64,000 bases of DNA, taken from the NCBI RefSeq assembly GCF_035594125.1, contig NC_087191.1, positions 2,466,501 to 2,530,500 of the forward strand, read 5' to 3'. The stretch is from Scylla paramamosain (Eukaryota > Arthropoda > Malacostraca > Decapoda > Portunidae). Made by a program: the position numbers and the translations under genes. Positions within the stretch are counted from its first letter, which is position 1; every line of letters begins with the position of its first letter. Under the pieces are notes generated by a model. That model was not told where the DNA came from and did not search any database. It was given only the letters and a program-made list of their open reading frames with translations. Shown piece after piece: positions 1 to 8,619 of the stretch.

Positions 1-720
1 ATGTTTCATAGTAATCTGTAAATGTTCCCCATATTCTACCTATATGCTTCTCTGGTTGGAAGTTATCTGGCTTTACTACTCCTAGATCCTTTTCTTCCTG
101 GATCCTTTTAATATATTTGTTTTCTACCTTGTATGTCCAATGTGGTCTTCTATTCACTTCTGCACATCTCCATCATATGACATTTGCTTACATCGAATTT
201 AACTTCCCATTTTTTGGTCCATTCACAAATTTTATTGGTCATTTTGTAGATATTCACAGTTTTTGCAACTTTTTATTTCTTTCTGTAATTTAGCATTATC
301 TGCAAATAGGCTGTTGCAGCTATCAATTTTTTCAAGAATATCATTTATATAAACAATGAACAATACCATATAGGTGATAGCACTGACCCTTGTGGCACAC
401 CACTCTTTACTGTTTTCCAAACCAACTTTTCATCATTAGCTACTGTTCTCATTTCTCATCATTTTAAGTAATTTTCCATCCACTTTATACTTGTCCCATG
501 TAGTCTCTTAATATTTTCAAGTTTCCACATAAGTCTTTCATGGGGGAACCTTGTCAAAAGCTTTTTATCAGATCTAGTTATATACAGTCCACAAATGCTT
601 CTCTTTCCTACATGATGTCATCACTCTTGAGCTGAAGCTTAATAGATTTGTTACACATGATTTTCTTTTCCTGAAGCCATATTGTTTGTCTGTTATTATT
701 CCTTCTTTTATAAGAATTCT
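1..720 (-). pseudogene. Decayed non-LTR retrotransposon reverse transcriptase fragment (runs off the left edge)
   Basis: Read on the minus strand, this stretch gives broken pieces of a LINE reverse transcriptase in the right order. Near 540-700 is a finger/palm piece with a degenerate 'AFDKVPH'-like region. At 300-400 is the palm with YINDI and FADN, where the catalytic FADD motif has lost its second Asp. At 1-180 is the thumb/connection with a sequence like 'EEKDLGVV'. Several stops and frameshifts separate the pieces, and the longest open piece is only 62 codons (232-420). The 3' end of the element lies outside the window. The FADD-type palm and the EKDLGV motif point to a CR1/Jockey-like clade; I cannot say which. 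It is not functional. Confidence 0.72.
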
Positions 721-727
721 GCTGCCT

Positions 728-729
<2 letters not shown>

Positions 730-765
<36 letters not shown>
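730..765. repeat. (GT)n microsatellite
   Basis: This is an uninterrupted TG/GT dinucleotide run of about 18 units, followed by a G-rich stretch. It lies just beyond the recognisable part of the RT fragment. Confidence 0.98.
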
Positions 766-767
<2 letters not shown>

Positions 768-1770
768 GAGGGGGACAGAATTTGATAATGACACTGACAT
801 TACAGTTGATACTCTTCCTTCATAATGTGCAATTAGTGATTGGGTGCCAATTATACCAGAGACACTCTTCAGTGAATTCTTTCACTCATAATACCCCATA
901 ATCAATGATCTAGTGCCTCTAAATATTACAGTAATAAAATTATTTTGTAATCACCTTTCAACAAGCATTACCTACTCAGCTAGACTACCAGTATGCAGAA
1001 ACTTCTGCTAGCCCTTAAGCAACGGGTGTTTTGTGCAGAAACCTCTTCTTGTAATGAGTTTTTAGAGAAAAATAACTCTTATTCCTAGTTATATCTCATT
1101 TAGTACAGATTCTAGAATAATGAAACTTACAGCATAAGAAGCACCTATCCTTCTCTATTCTAGTGGTACTTTTGTCTGACTCATTATTTTAGTTCAACAG
1201 GAAGTAAAGGTGTGTTCATTATGCTGGATATAGTACTGGCTACAGCTCACTTGCCCCACCTGCCCTCACTGCTTTCTCCACATATCAAAAGGAATGTTCT
1301 TCCACTGTGACTCCTTGTCTAACAGCACTTAATGGGAGTGGATGAGGTTAGCTTGCATTTGCACTTAGCCATTCATTAGTTTGAGGGCAGATCACCTCCT
1401 TCCATGATACTTGCCTTGTATAGAATACCAGATGGCAAGTCACTAAAAGTGGTAGGGAGCAGCTTTGTAAATGTTGCTAAGTAATGTTCAAAATATCTCT
1501 CTCCCACTTTCATTTTGATTTAAGGATTGAAAATCATGAGGCACATACATTCATTACCCATCAGAGCCCTGAGATGCACACCACTGTGTTGCTTGTTGCT
1601 CAGGGGGTTAAAATTATTGATACCTGTGAGATGTTACTCTAAAAACTGGAAAAATAAATAACAGGCAGCTCTAAATAAATTATATACTGTCGACAAATAA
1701 CAACAGTAGCTTATGTAAAAAGGAACATAAATGCTTGGTACACATTTTTAGACCTCAGCTAGGATGTGAA
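766..1770. other. Non-coding DNA, nothing recognised
   Basis: No reading frame of note and no protein motif was found on either strand. The composition is ordinary and AT-rich, with no tandem structure. It may contain older repeats that cannot be identified by eye. Confidence 0.6.
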
Positions 1771-1905
1771 AACATGAGCTAAAGCTAAACTAGATGTGAT
1801 GTACTTTATGATTATGTCAGCTAAAGGCTTGTCCTTTAAGCTTGTCAGATCTGCTTTCAATCCCTGCCCACATCCACTTCCCATCTTTATAATTTTTTTT
1901 TTTTC
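1771..1905 (+). mobile_element. SINE-like tRNA-derived repeat, copy 1 (diverged)
   Basis: About 135 bp align throughout with the copy at 2261. Shared blocks are ATGAGC(T/C)AAAGCTA, a 'GTGA(T/G)GTAC' block, 'GCTAAAGGCTTG'-like sequence, and 'TTCA(A/G)TCCCTG' followed by 'CACATC(C/T)AC' and a T-rich tail. The TTCAATCCC block resembles the Pol III B box of tRNA genes, and the region about 50 bp upstream resembles a weak A box. The T-run at the end is compatible with a Pol III terminator. I infer a tRNA-derived SINE. It could equally be the tail of a larger composite repeat. Confidence 0.5.
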
Positions 1906-2260
1906 ATAATTTTTAATTTTGTAATAGGAAATGTATTTCTTTGTTTAACTATGACATTGGAAACATTGTGGTGGGATGGTCTTAAAAGATTTCATATAGG
2001 GGAAAGAATAAAGCCTAGTACGAACTTATGATGGCATTGTTTTGTTGAGTCAAACAGGAAATGAGCGTCCCACCCAAAAAAGGGAGAAAACATGAATGGA
2101 GCAGGGGCTTCCTAGTGAATACTCTGGTAAACCTTGCAAGACCAGAACCACACTTTCCAGACACACACTTTGGATTGTTTGGATACTTATTGTACCACAT
2201 TAAATTAATGAAACATCAGAAATTAACCTAGAAGGAAGAGCCATGTAATGCAGTGATAGG
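1906..2260. other. Non-coding DNA between the two SINE-like copies
   Basis: No supported gene. A 61-codon minus-strand frame at 2015-2200 has no recognisable motif and is probably chance. This stretch could be the body or tail of the repeat that also contains the SINE-like heads. Confidence 0.45.
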
Positions 2261-2400
2261 ACACAAATATGAGCCAAAGCTAGATTAGCTGTGAGGTACC
2301 TCATGGTCCAGTTAGTTAAGGCTTGGTATTCTGGTATGTTCATTCCTGGTTCAGTCCCTGATCACATCTACCTCCCTTTTTTTTCTTTTTTTTTTTCCCT
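2261..2400 (+). mobile_element. SINE-like tRNA-derived repeat, copy 2
   Basis: This is the better-preserved of two homologous copies. It has an A-box-like TGGTCCAGTTAG and, about 35 bp downstream, a B-box-like GGTTCAGTCCC (one change from GGTTCRANNCC). It ends in CTCCC and long T-runs typical of Pol III termination. It abuts the 3' end of the minus-strand Jockey-like element at 2401, so one of the two may have inserted next to the tail of the other. Confidence 0.55.
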
Positions 2401-2539
2401 TCATGTAGGAGTGGCACAGGCCAAGGGAAACAAAAATTCCAGCAAAAAAAAAAAAAAAAAACAGCCACTGAGGTGCCAGTCCCCAAACAGTCAAAAATGT
2501 TAGTCAAAAATACAAGTTAAGTGTCTTGAAACCTCACTC

Positions 2540-3537
2540 TTGAAAGAGTTCAAGTCATAGGAAGGTGGAAATACAGAGGCAGGCAGGGAGTTCCAAGGTT
2601 TACTAGAGAAAGGGATGAATGATTGAGAATACTGGTTAACTTGCATTAGAGAAGTGGACAGAATAGAGATGAGAGAAAAAAGAAAGTCTTATGCAGCAAA
2701 ACCAAGGGAGGAGGGGAGGCATGCACTTCACAAGATAAGAAGAGCAGTTGGCATGAAAATAGCAGTAGAAGATAGCAAGAGATGCAACATTGCAGCAATG
2801 AGAATGAGGCTGAAGACGGTCAGTTAGAGGAAAGGAGTTGATGAGATGGAAAACTTTTGATTACACCCTATCTAAAAGATAGCATACTACATACATGGAC
2901 GGATAAGGAGGGGTGGGGGTGAGAAAAACTGGTGAAGAAGACTGATGCCTAACTTCACAGAAACTGTTTTAGCTAGAGATGAGATGTGAAGTTTCTAGTT
3001 TAGATTATGATTAAAGGACAGAGGACAGACTGAGGATGTTCAATGTAGAGAAGGGGGACGGTTGAGTGTCACTGAAGAAGAGGGGATAGTTGTCTGGAAG
3101 GTTGCATCGAGTTGATAGACGGAGGAATTGAATTCTTGGGACACTGAACAATACTAAGTTCACTCTCCCCCGGTCAGAAATCTTGGAGAGATCAGAAGTC
3201 AGGAATTCTGTGGTTTCCTTGTGTGAACTGTTTACTTCCTGAAGGGTTGGACGTCTACAAAAAGACGCGGAAAAGTGCAGGGTGGTATCATCAGCATAGG
3301 AATGGATAGGACAAAAGTTTGGTTTAGAAGGTCATTGATGGATAATAGGAAGAGAGTGGGTGACAGGACAAAACCCTGAGGAACACCATTGTCAATAGAT
3401 TTAGGAGAAGAACAGTGACCATCTACCACAGTACCAATAGAATGGTCAGAAAAGAAACTCGAGATCAAGTTACCAAGAGAAGGATAGAGGCTGTAGGAGG
3501 GTAATTTGGAAATCAAAGCTTTGTGCCACTCTATCAA
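2540..3537 (-). pseudogene. RT catalytic palm, thumb and C-terminal region of the Jockey-like element
   Basis: From 3537 downward the frame gives 'EWHKALISKLPSY', 'GVPQGFVLSPTLFLL' and 'INDLLNQT'. A 1-nt loss near 3313 then puts the catalytic YADDT (about 3281-3296 on the plus coordinates) into the next frame. The YADD sequence itself is intact. Beyond it, RT-derived peptide strings such as 'FLTSDLSKISDRGR' and 'FLRLSTRCNLPDNYPLFF' can be followed to about 3030. After that the similarity becomes patchy, with in-frame stops and an internal A-run at 2444-2461. It is non-functional. Confidence 0.78.
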
Positions 3538-3552
3538 AAGCTTTTGATATGT

Positions 3553-4449
3553 CTAAGGCATCAGCAAAAGATTCACCAAAATCTCTAAAAGAGGATAATC
3601 AAGACTCAGTAAGGAAAGCCGGATCACCAGCAGAGTGGCATTGACGGAACCCATACTGTTGATCAGATAGAAGGTTGTGAAGTGATAGATGTTTAAGAAT
3701 CTTCCTGTTGATGCATTAAAAACTTCAGATAAGCAGGAAATTACAGCAACAGGATGGTTATTTGAGGGATTAGAACGGTCACCCTTTTTAGGAATAGGCT
3801 GAATGTAGGCAAGCTTCCAGCAAGAAGAAAAGATAGATGTTGATAGACAAAGATGAAAGAGTTTGACTAGGCAAGGTGCAAGCACAGAGGAGCAGTTTTG
3901 GAGAACAATAGGAGGGACCCCATCAGGTCCATAAGCCTTCCGAGGGTTTAGGCCAGCAAGGGCATGGAAAACATCATTGTGAAGAATTTTAATAGGTAGC
4001 ATGGAGGATGGAGGAGAGGGAGGAACAAGCCCTGAATTGTCCAAGGTAGAGTTTTTAGCAAAGGTTTGAGCAAAGAGTTCAGCTTTAGAGATAGATATGA
4101 TAACAGTGGTACCATCTGGTTGAAATAAAGGAGGGAAAGAAGAAGCAAAGTTATTGGAGATGTTTTTGGCTAGGTGCCAGAGATCACAAGGGGAGTTAGA
4201 TCTTGAAAGATTTTGACACTCTATTAATGAAGGAGTTTTGGCTAGTCGGAGAACAGACTTGGCATGGTTCCGGGCAGAAATATAAAGTGCAAGAGATTCT
4301 AGTAATGGAAGGCTCAGGTACCTTTTGTGAGCTACCTCTCTATCATGAATAGCAGGAGAACAGGCTGTGTTAAACCAAGGTTTGGAAGGTTTAGGTCGAG
4401 AAAAAGAGTGAGGAATGTAGGGCCCGATGCCAGACACTATCACCTCCAT
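3553..4449 (-). pseudogene. Linker and RT fingers/palm of the Jockey-like element, first half
   Basis: This open piece of 298 codons holds the element's linker ('FSRPKPSKPWFNTAC' and an 'ARNHAKSVL' block), then the RT fingers with 'AYGPDGVPP' and 'YIQPIPKKGDRSNPSN'. The usual Asn-Tyr-Arg-Pro is altered to Asn-His-Pro here. Toward its 3' end it leaves the true frame. The RT palm segment equivalent to 'FGESFADALDISKAFD' is encoded in another frame at about 3535-3600, and a stop codon falls just before it. The catalytic palm continues at 3537. Confidence 0.83.
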
Positions 4450-4519
4450 TATGCGCTCGGCACACAGTCTCTGGCACAGAAGCAGTAGTCATTCCAAGGA
4501 AATTCAGCAAAATACCTCC

Positions 4520-5146
4520 TCAGTTCCCCCCAACTAGCAGAGGCAAAACACCAGAGGCACCTCTCCTTAGGAGATCCTGAAGATGGATTGGAGCAATAGG
4601 ACAAGATACAGATATGAGATTGTGATTGGAGGAGCCCAATGGAGAAGATAGGGTAACAGCATAAGCAGAAGGATTAGAGGTTAGGAAAGGGTCAAGAATG
4701 TTGGGTGTATCTCCAAAACGGTCAAGGATATGAGCAGGGTGTTGCACCAATTGGAGGATAGCAAAGTTGAAGGCTAGTTCACCATGATGGTCAGTGAGGG
4801 GAGAGGAAACCCAAAGCTGGTGGTGAACATTGAAGTCTCCAAGAATGGAGGTCTCTGCAAAAGGGAAGTGAGTCAGAATGTGCTCCACTTTGGAGGTTAA
4901 GTAGTCAAAGAATTTCTTATAGTCTGAGGAGTTAGGTGAGAGGTATACAGCACAGATAAATTTAGTTTGAGAGTGACTCTGTAATAGTAGCCAGATGGTG
5001 AAAAACTCGGAATATTCAAGAGTGTGGGCACAACAGCAGGTTAAGTCATTGTGCACATAAACGCAACATTCAGCTTTGGATTGAAAATGAGAATAAAGAA
5101 AGTAGGAGGGAACAGAAAAGAGGCTATTGTAAGTTGCCTCAGACAC
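4520..5146 (-). pseudogene. Endonuclease domain of the Jockey-like element
   Basis: This 208-codon open piece belongs to an exonuclease-endonuclease-phosphatase domain, the nickase that opens the target site for LINE retrotransposition. The metal-binding GDFN motif is at about 4828-4839 (ILGDFNVHH). The final active-site motif, normally SDH, reads SNHN at about 4616-4630. The aspartate codon has become AAT, a single G-to-A change that should abolish catalysis. The domain begins upstream of the first Met: residues like 'NIHSLRSSFQFLEHNLSSTK' are encoded at about 5170-5235, interrupted by in-frame disruptions. The next piece of the same protein starts at 4449. Confidence 0.85.
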
Positions 5147-5167
5147 CTATGTTTTAGTGAGGAAAAG

Positions 5168-5507
5168 AAGATGAGGTTTAGTAGAGGAGAGATTGTGTTC
5201 TAGAAATTGAAAACTAGATCTAAGACTGTGAATGTTGCAGAAATTAATGAAGAAAAAGTTGAGGGGGGGTCTCAAGAGACTTAGGGTTGATACCAGAAGA
5301 CACTAGCCTTGATGAGCATCATCAACAGGACCCATCAAGTAAATTTTAAGTTGGTTTTTACCTAATTATTTTTTATTATTTTATTCATAATACTGTACAT
5401 GCATATCATAAATAAAGATGAGGTTTACTAGAGGAGAGGTGATGTTGTACAGATAGAAAATTATATCTAAGACAGCAAATGTTACACAATTTAATGAAGA
5501 AAAGTTA
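5168..5507. repeat. About 90-bp duplicated segment of the element's 5' region (5168-5258 and 5419-5507)
   Basis: The stretch starting AGATGAGGTTTA(G/C)TAGAGGAGAG at 5168 recurs at 5419. Both copies continue through an 'ATCTAAGAC' block and end with a 'TTAATGAAGAAAAAGTT' block, in the same orientation about 250 bp apart and with roughly 75-80 percent identity by eye. This is the N-terminal coding part of the endonuclease domain on the minus strand. It may be a second, severely truncated copy of the same LINE family or a local duplication. Confidence 0.75.
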
Positions 5508-5585
5508 TAATATACCAGTAAAATGCCTTGGAAGGCAATTAACGAGCAAAGATGTCAGTAATGCATCAGTGGAAGGGGTATTTCA

Positions 5586-5587
<2 letters not shown>

Positions 5588-5642
<55 letters not shown>
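5588..5642. repeat. (AG)n microsatellite
   Basis: A pure GA/AG dinucleotide run of about 27 units. The open frame that runs through it (poly Arg-Glu) is a repeat artefact. Confidence 0.98.
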
Positions 5643-5643
<1 letters not shown>

Positions 5644-6308
5644 CAACTTCAGGCACCCCACACATCATGCACTTGCCTAATATTCAAATCACTCTAGCTC
5701 AAAACTCTGCAAGAGCCCAGTGGTTGTGCTATATACCACTTGATAGGAAATTTCATTTTGTGTTCAGTGGTATCTATCCGCTCTCATTGAGACAAAAGAA
5801 AATTGGTGAAAATTGCAGAAAACTGATGGTCACTTTACAAAAAGTTTTGTATTGTATTTTGCATATGCACAGTAGTGTTGCAAATTTCACATGATTTTTC
5901 ATCATAACTTGTATTACTCTTATTACCAACAAAAATTTGAGCTTGATCAGTTAATTACTTAAAAAGTTGTAATTTTGACTGTGCATGTACAGTGCTACTT
6001 CAAAGTTGACGTAAGGAATTTTATTAAAATTATAACATGACACCTCTTAAGTTTCATTAAAACTGGTTGAGTAGTTTTTGAGAAATCCCATTTCTGACAC
6101 CCTTCTACTTTTAGTAAGTTAACTTCACCCAATAGAAGAGATGAAAGCTATATCATATAAAATTGATAGAGGTGTGCTATCATATGATGCTAATTTTGTT
6201 ACGAGCAGCCACATAGTTCTGGAGATATTAGCGATTGAATAGGGTTATGGTCAGACCGAGCCGGGCCCCTCAAAACGAAACATAGTAAACTTTGTTTCGC
6301 TCATAATT
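5643..6308. other. Non-coding, probably old dispersed repeat
   Basis: No supported coding region. Phrases such as 'TTTCATTAAAACTGGTTGAG' resemble sequences common in dispersed arthropod repeats, but I cannot assign a family. The last 70 bp lead into the 108-bp tandem repeat, and a small CGAAACA/TGTTTCG inverted repeat lies near 6280-6299. Confidence 0.4.
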
Positions 6309-6524
6309 AATTTCTCACTCTTTCATAAAAGAGAACATAGTTATCCATTCAATCATGATGAGTTCCCCTTCAATACAGGGACTAATATAATATACCTCCC
6401 ATATTTATAATATATGAATTTCTCACTCTTTCATAAAAGAGAACATAGTTATCCATTCAATCATGATGAGTTCCCCTTCAATACAGGGACTGTAATATAT
6501 ATACCTCCCATATTTATAATATAT
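6309..6524 (+). repeat. 108-bp tandem repeat, two units left of the Gypsy element
   Basis: Two nearly identical units (6309-6415 and 6416-6524) start with GAATTTCTCACTCTTTCATA and contain 'AATCATGATGAGTTCCCC'. They end in TACCTCCCATATTTATAATA. The same array continues after the LTR retrotransposon at 12890, so the element inserted inside it. The second unit stops precisely where the next unit would begin. Confidence 0.93.
6521..6524. other. Target-site duplication (left copy, ATAT)
   Basis: ATAT immediately precedes the 5' LTR, and ATAT (12886-12889) immediately follows the 3' LTR. Removing the element and one ATAT restores a junction identical to that between the two repeat units at about 6398-6426. 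The empty site is therefore visible in the neighbouring unit. A 4-bp duplication is usual for Ty3/Gypsy integrases. Confidence 0.85.
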
Positions 6525-7024
6525 TGTCACGAGAGGGCAAGATCATGAAGATACCCAGACTGAGTCCCAGCTGAAGTGGAGGATGACGTCACACTACGTC
6601 ACCTCGCCGGCCGCCTACCCTGGGGCTCGGGAGTATCACGTGACGTGTAGCAGCCCTGGGATTGGTGGCGGAACAGTTTGGGAGACAGAGTGGCGGGAGA
6701 ACACTGGTGAGGGAAGAAAGCCCGCGCGTCGCCGACACTGCCTCCTGTACTTGTATGTTCCTTTGTGAGCTGGAGCGAGGCGTCAAGAAGCCTTCCGAGG
6801 GTCGACAAGAGGCCCGGGGTGCCGAGCTACAGCATAGGACTACTGTGTAGTGTGAGCAACGGAGAATAGAGGGCCAGAAGCCGACAAGTGTGTTTTACTA
6901 CTCGCCTTCTGAGGGGAGCCAGGGGAGCGCCGGAGCGCCGCAGGGTAAGTTCACCGTCACGTATGCAGGAAGCACCGGACCCTAAAAGTGTAAGTGTGAC
7001 TGCCCACGGGGTGGTGAAGTTACA
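6525..7024 (+). repeat. 5' LTR of the Gypsy element
   Basis: This 500-bp direct repeat matches 12386-12885 with a single difference by eye. It starts TG and ends CA. No TATA box or canonical AATAAA is visible. A CRE palindrome (6584-6591), an E-box (6637-6642) and a donor-like GGGTAAGT (6943-6950) are present. I cannot place the U3/R/U5 limits. The 61-65 codon frames inside are not genes. Confidence 0.97.
6584..6642 (+). promoter_or_regulatory. Candidate LTR promoter elements: CRE (6584-6591) and E-box (6637-6642)
   Basis: The perfect CRE palindrome TGACGTCA is followed 7 bp later by a half-site-like CTACGTCA. Then comes TCACGTGACGTG, which contains a CACGTG E-box and another ACGT core. The clustering of ACGT-core motifs at the start of the LTR (the U3 side) suggests bZIP/bHLH-type binding sites. 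The same sites recur in the 3' LTR at 12445-12452 and 12498-12503. Function is inferred from motif identity only. Confidence 0.4.
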
Positions 7025-7025
7025 G

Positions 7026-7045
7026 TGGTGTCAGGATCGTGGGAT
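7026..7045 (+). other. Primer-binding site, probably tRNA-Leu
   Basis: TGGTGTCAGGATCGTGGGAT begins one base after the 5' LTR. Its first nine bases complement a tRNA 3' end of the form TCCTGACACCA. The GTCAGGA acceptor strand is typical of animal tRNA-Leu species, hence the assignment. The exact isoacceptor would need the host tRNA set. Confidence 0.75.
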
Positions 7046-7182
7046 GAGTTAAGTGCTAACTGTGTGCGTCGCGGTGTGTTACCGAGTGTGCGTGTGTATT
7101 GCACAGGGGAGGCGAGCAGGGTGGTACGGGTAACGTACTTGTGGATCGCAGCGGGCGGGCGGACGGTGCAGTGTGTTTTGCC

Positions 7183-7206
7183 ATGGTAAGCTGCGTGTTG
7201 TGTTAA
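7183..7206 (+). other. Short upstream ORF in the gag leader
   Basis: An ATG in a strong context (CCATGG) opens a 7-codon frame that ends in TAA, 30 bp before the gag start codon. The same bases form a donor-like ATGGTAAGC. It could damp gag translation or be inert. Only the sequence is seen. Confidence 0.3.
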
Positions 7207-7236
7207 GTTACGGTGCCTTACAGTAATTAAGTCAGC

Positions 7237-8619
7237 ATGGCGGCGAAAGAAATCACACTAGCGGATGTTATGAGTGCCCTGAAGGCGCAGGGAGAGGTAC
7301 AGCATGCTGAGTTGCAAGCGGTGACGAGCAGTGTAGACCGTGTATTTAAGGAGGTTATGGGGCTCGTGAAGGAGGAGTGTTCACGGGTTAAAGACGAGGT
7401 GTTAAGTGAAATGTTCACCAAGGATCAGGTGAAGGGAGAGGTGGAAAAAGCGGCCAGTGAACTGAGGAGATATGTGGATGAGGTTGTGGCGGCACAGGCG
7501 CCTCCTGTACTCTCTCAGCATAAAGGCACGCTGTTCCGGTCAAGTGGGCGTGCTAGTGAGACTGATGGGGGGAGTGACGAAGGGGAGGAGGATAATAGTT
7601 GTCACGGAAGCCTAAACAGCCTTTCTCCATTGGCCAAGGTGATACCATCTCCCCTACGCTCTCCTGTAAACGTCTTATCACCTCCACCATCCCCGCTAGC
7701 CTCAGTAAAGTCGTACCCCTCTGCTGCCAGCTCCACGTCACGGAGGCTGAAGGACGGGACGAGGCGCCGGCCACAGGAGTTCGATGGAACAGTGTCTTGG
7801 GAAGCGTATAAGACACAGTTCGAGCTCTTGGCCAGCGCCCGCCAGTGGAGTCGCCCTGAGATGGCCATGCAGCTGGTGTGGGCACTCAAAGGACCGGCAT
7901 TAGAAGTCCTGAACCAGCTGCCAGCTGCCCAGCGGTGCTCGTATAGTAAAGTGACGGCGACACTGGAGAGGAGGTACGGGTACCAGCACCAAACCGAGGT
8001 GTTCAGGACAAGGTTCCGGGCCAGGTTACGAGGCCCGGGGGAGACCCTGACACGCCTGGCGCAGGATTTGGAGGTGCTGGTGCGGCGTGCGTACCCGGAG
8101 GCCAGTGAGGAGATGATCACCATTCTCCTGCGGGATCAGTTCGTTGATGCCATCGATAACCAACAACTGAGGATATACGTCCAGCAGGCACACCCCAAGG
8201 ACCTTCAGGAGGCCCTGGCGAGGGGCCTGGAGATGGAGTCATTTCTCCGGACGACGCGGGAGCGACCCAGCGGGAATTATGTCCCGCAGAGAGTGAAGGC
8301 AAAGAAAGGGGCCGTGCGGAAGGCCTACTCTAGCCCTTCACCGCCCCTAGGTGAGTTCAGGGGTAAGTGCTACTCTTGCGGGCAGCAGGGGCACACCAAG
8401 AGGTACTGCCCGCAGGGATCGAGTAGCAGAAAGGCTGTCAACGGCAGAGCAGGGCAGTACCAGTACAAACCCTGTTGTTGGAACTGCGGTCAGGGGCACA
8501 AGATGGCAGAGTGTGCCCTCATCTCTCCCAGGGATAGCAAGGAGGCTGGGGGAAACGGAAAGAGGCTGGTGGAAGAGGTCGAGCGCCAGCCAGAGAGCCA
8601 GAGACCCCAGTCCGCCTAA
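7237..8619 (+). CDS. gag: Gag structural polyprotein of the Gypsy element
   Basis: This 460-residue protein would form the cytoplasmic virus-like particle and bind the element's RNA. The start ATG has A at -3 and G at +4. Residues 1-100 look helical or coiled-coil. A Ser/Pro-rich linker follows, then a capsid-type domain at about 176-345 with 'EFDGTVSWEAYKTQFELLA' and a downstream 'LARGLEMESFL'. The nucleocapsid has two zinc knuckles. The first is canonical CX2CX4HX4C (C378, C381, H386, C391). The second is CX2CX3HX4C (C414, C417, H421, C426), one residue short in its middle spacer. The frame is uninterrupted. Its last 80 bp overlap the pol frame, which is one base back, and a -1 slippery site lies in that overlap. 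Confidence 0.93.
   Translation: MAAKEITLADVMSALKAQGEVQHAELQAVTSSVDRVFKEVMGLVKEECSRVKDEVLSEMFTKDQVKGEVEKAASELRRYVDEVVAAQAPPVLSQHKGTLFRSSGRASETDGGSDEGEEDNSCHGSLNSLSPLAKVIPSPLRSPVNVLSPPPSPLASVKSYPSAASSTSRRLKDGTRRRPQEFDGTVSWEAYKTQFELLASARQWSRPEMAMQLVWALKGPALEVLNQLPAAQRCSYSKVTATLERRYGYQHQTEVFRTRFRARLRGPGETLTRLAQDLEVLVRRAYPEASEEMITILLRDQFVDAIDNQQLRIYVQQAHPKDLQEALARGLEMESFLRTTRERPSGNYVPQRVKAKKGAVRKAYSSPSPPLGEFRGKCYSCGQQGHTKRYCPQGSSSRKAVNGRAGQYQYKPCCWNCGQGHKMAECALISPRDSKEAGGNGKRLVEEVERQPESQRPQSA
8550..8606 (+). promoter_or_regulatory. Predicted -1 ribosomal frameshift signal between gag and pol
   Basis: The heptamer G GGA AAC (8550-8556) is in the gag frame and fits X-XXY-YYZ. Seven bases later, 8564-8571 (GGCTGGTG) can pair with 8584-8591 (CGCCAGCC) as an 8-bp stem with one G-U pair and a 12-nt loop. 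Loop bases GGTC (8577-8580) could pair with GACC (8603-8606) to make an H-type pseudoknot. The pol frame (-1) is open from 8538 through the heptamer to 10130, and gag stops at 8617-8619, so slippage would produce Gag-Pol. GGGAAAC is a known retroviral frameshift heptamer. Efficiency is unknown. Confidence 0.82.

Larger units (their letters stand above)
2401..5290 (-). mobile_element. Jockey-like non-LTR retrotransposon, nearly full-length ORF2 region, inactivated
   Basis: Reading right to left, the minus strand carries the usual order of an AP-endonuclease domain (about 5290-4520), a linker (4500-4150), the RT fingers and palm (4150-3230), and a degraded thumb and C-terminal region (3230-about 2480). 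It ends in a poly-A/T-rich 3' end near 2400. The open frames (4520-5146, 3553-4449, 3232-3537) are consecutive pieces of one protein separated by frameshifts and stops. The RT motifs (PKKGD, 'SGVPQG'-like, YADD) and the endonuclease motif GDFN match the Jockey group. I recognise this family as one common in decapod genomes, from memory rather than a search. At least four disruptions make it a pseudogene. Confidence 0.85.

Noticed and set aside
2320..2365. A functional tRNA gene
   Set aside because: A- and B-box-like sequences are present, but no cloverleaf with paired acceptor and anticodon arms could be built. A SINE is a better explanation.
5479..5697. 72-codon frame with poly(Arg-Glu)
   Set aside because: It is produced by the (AG)n microsatellite.
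6583..6768. 61-codon frame in the 5' LTR, repeated at 12444-12629
   Set aside because: The duplication follows from LTR identity. There is no motif, and LTRs of this class carry no gene.
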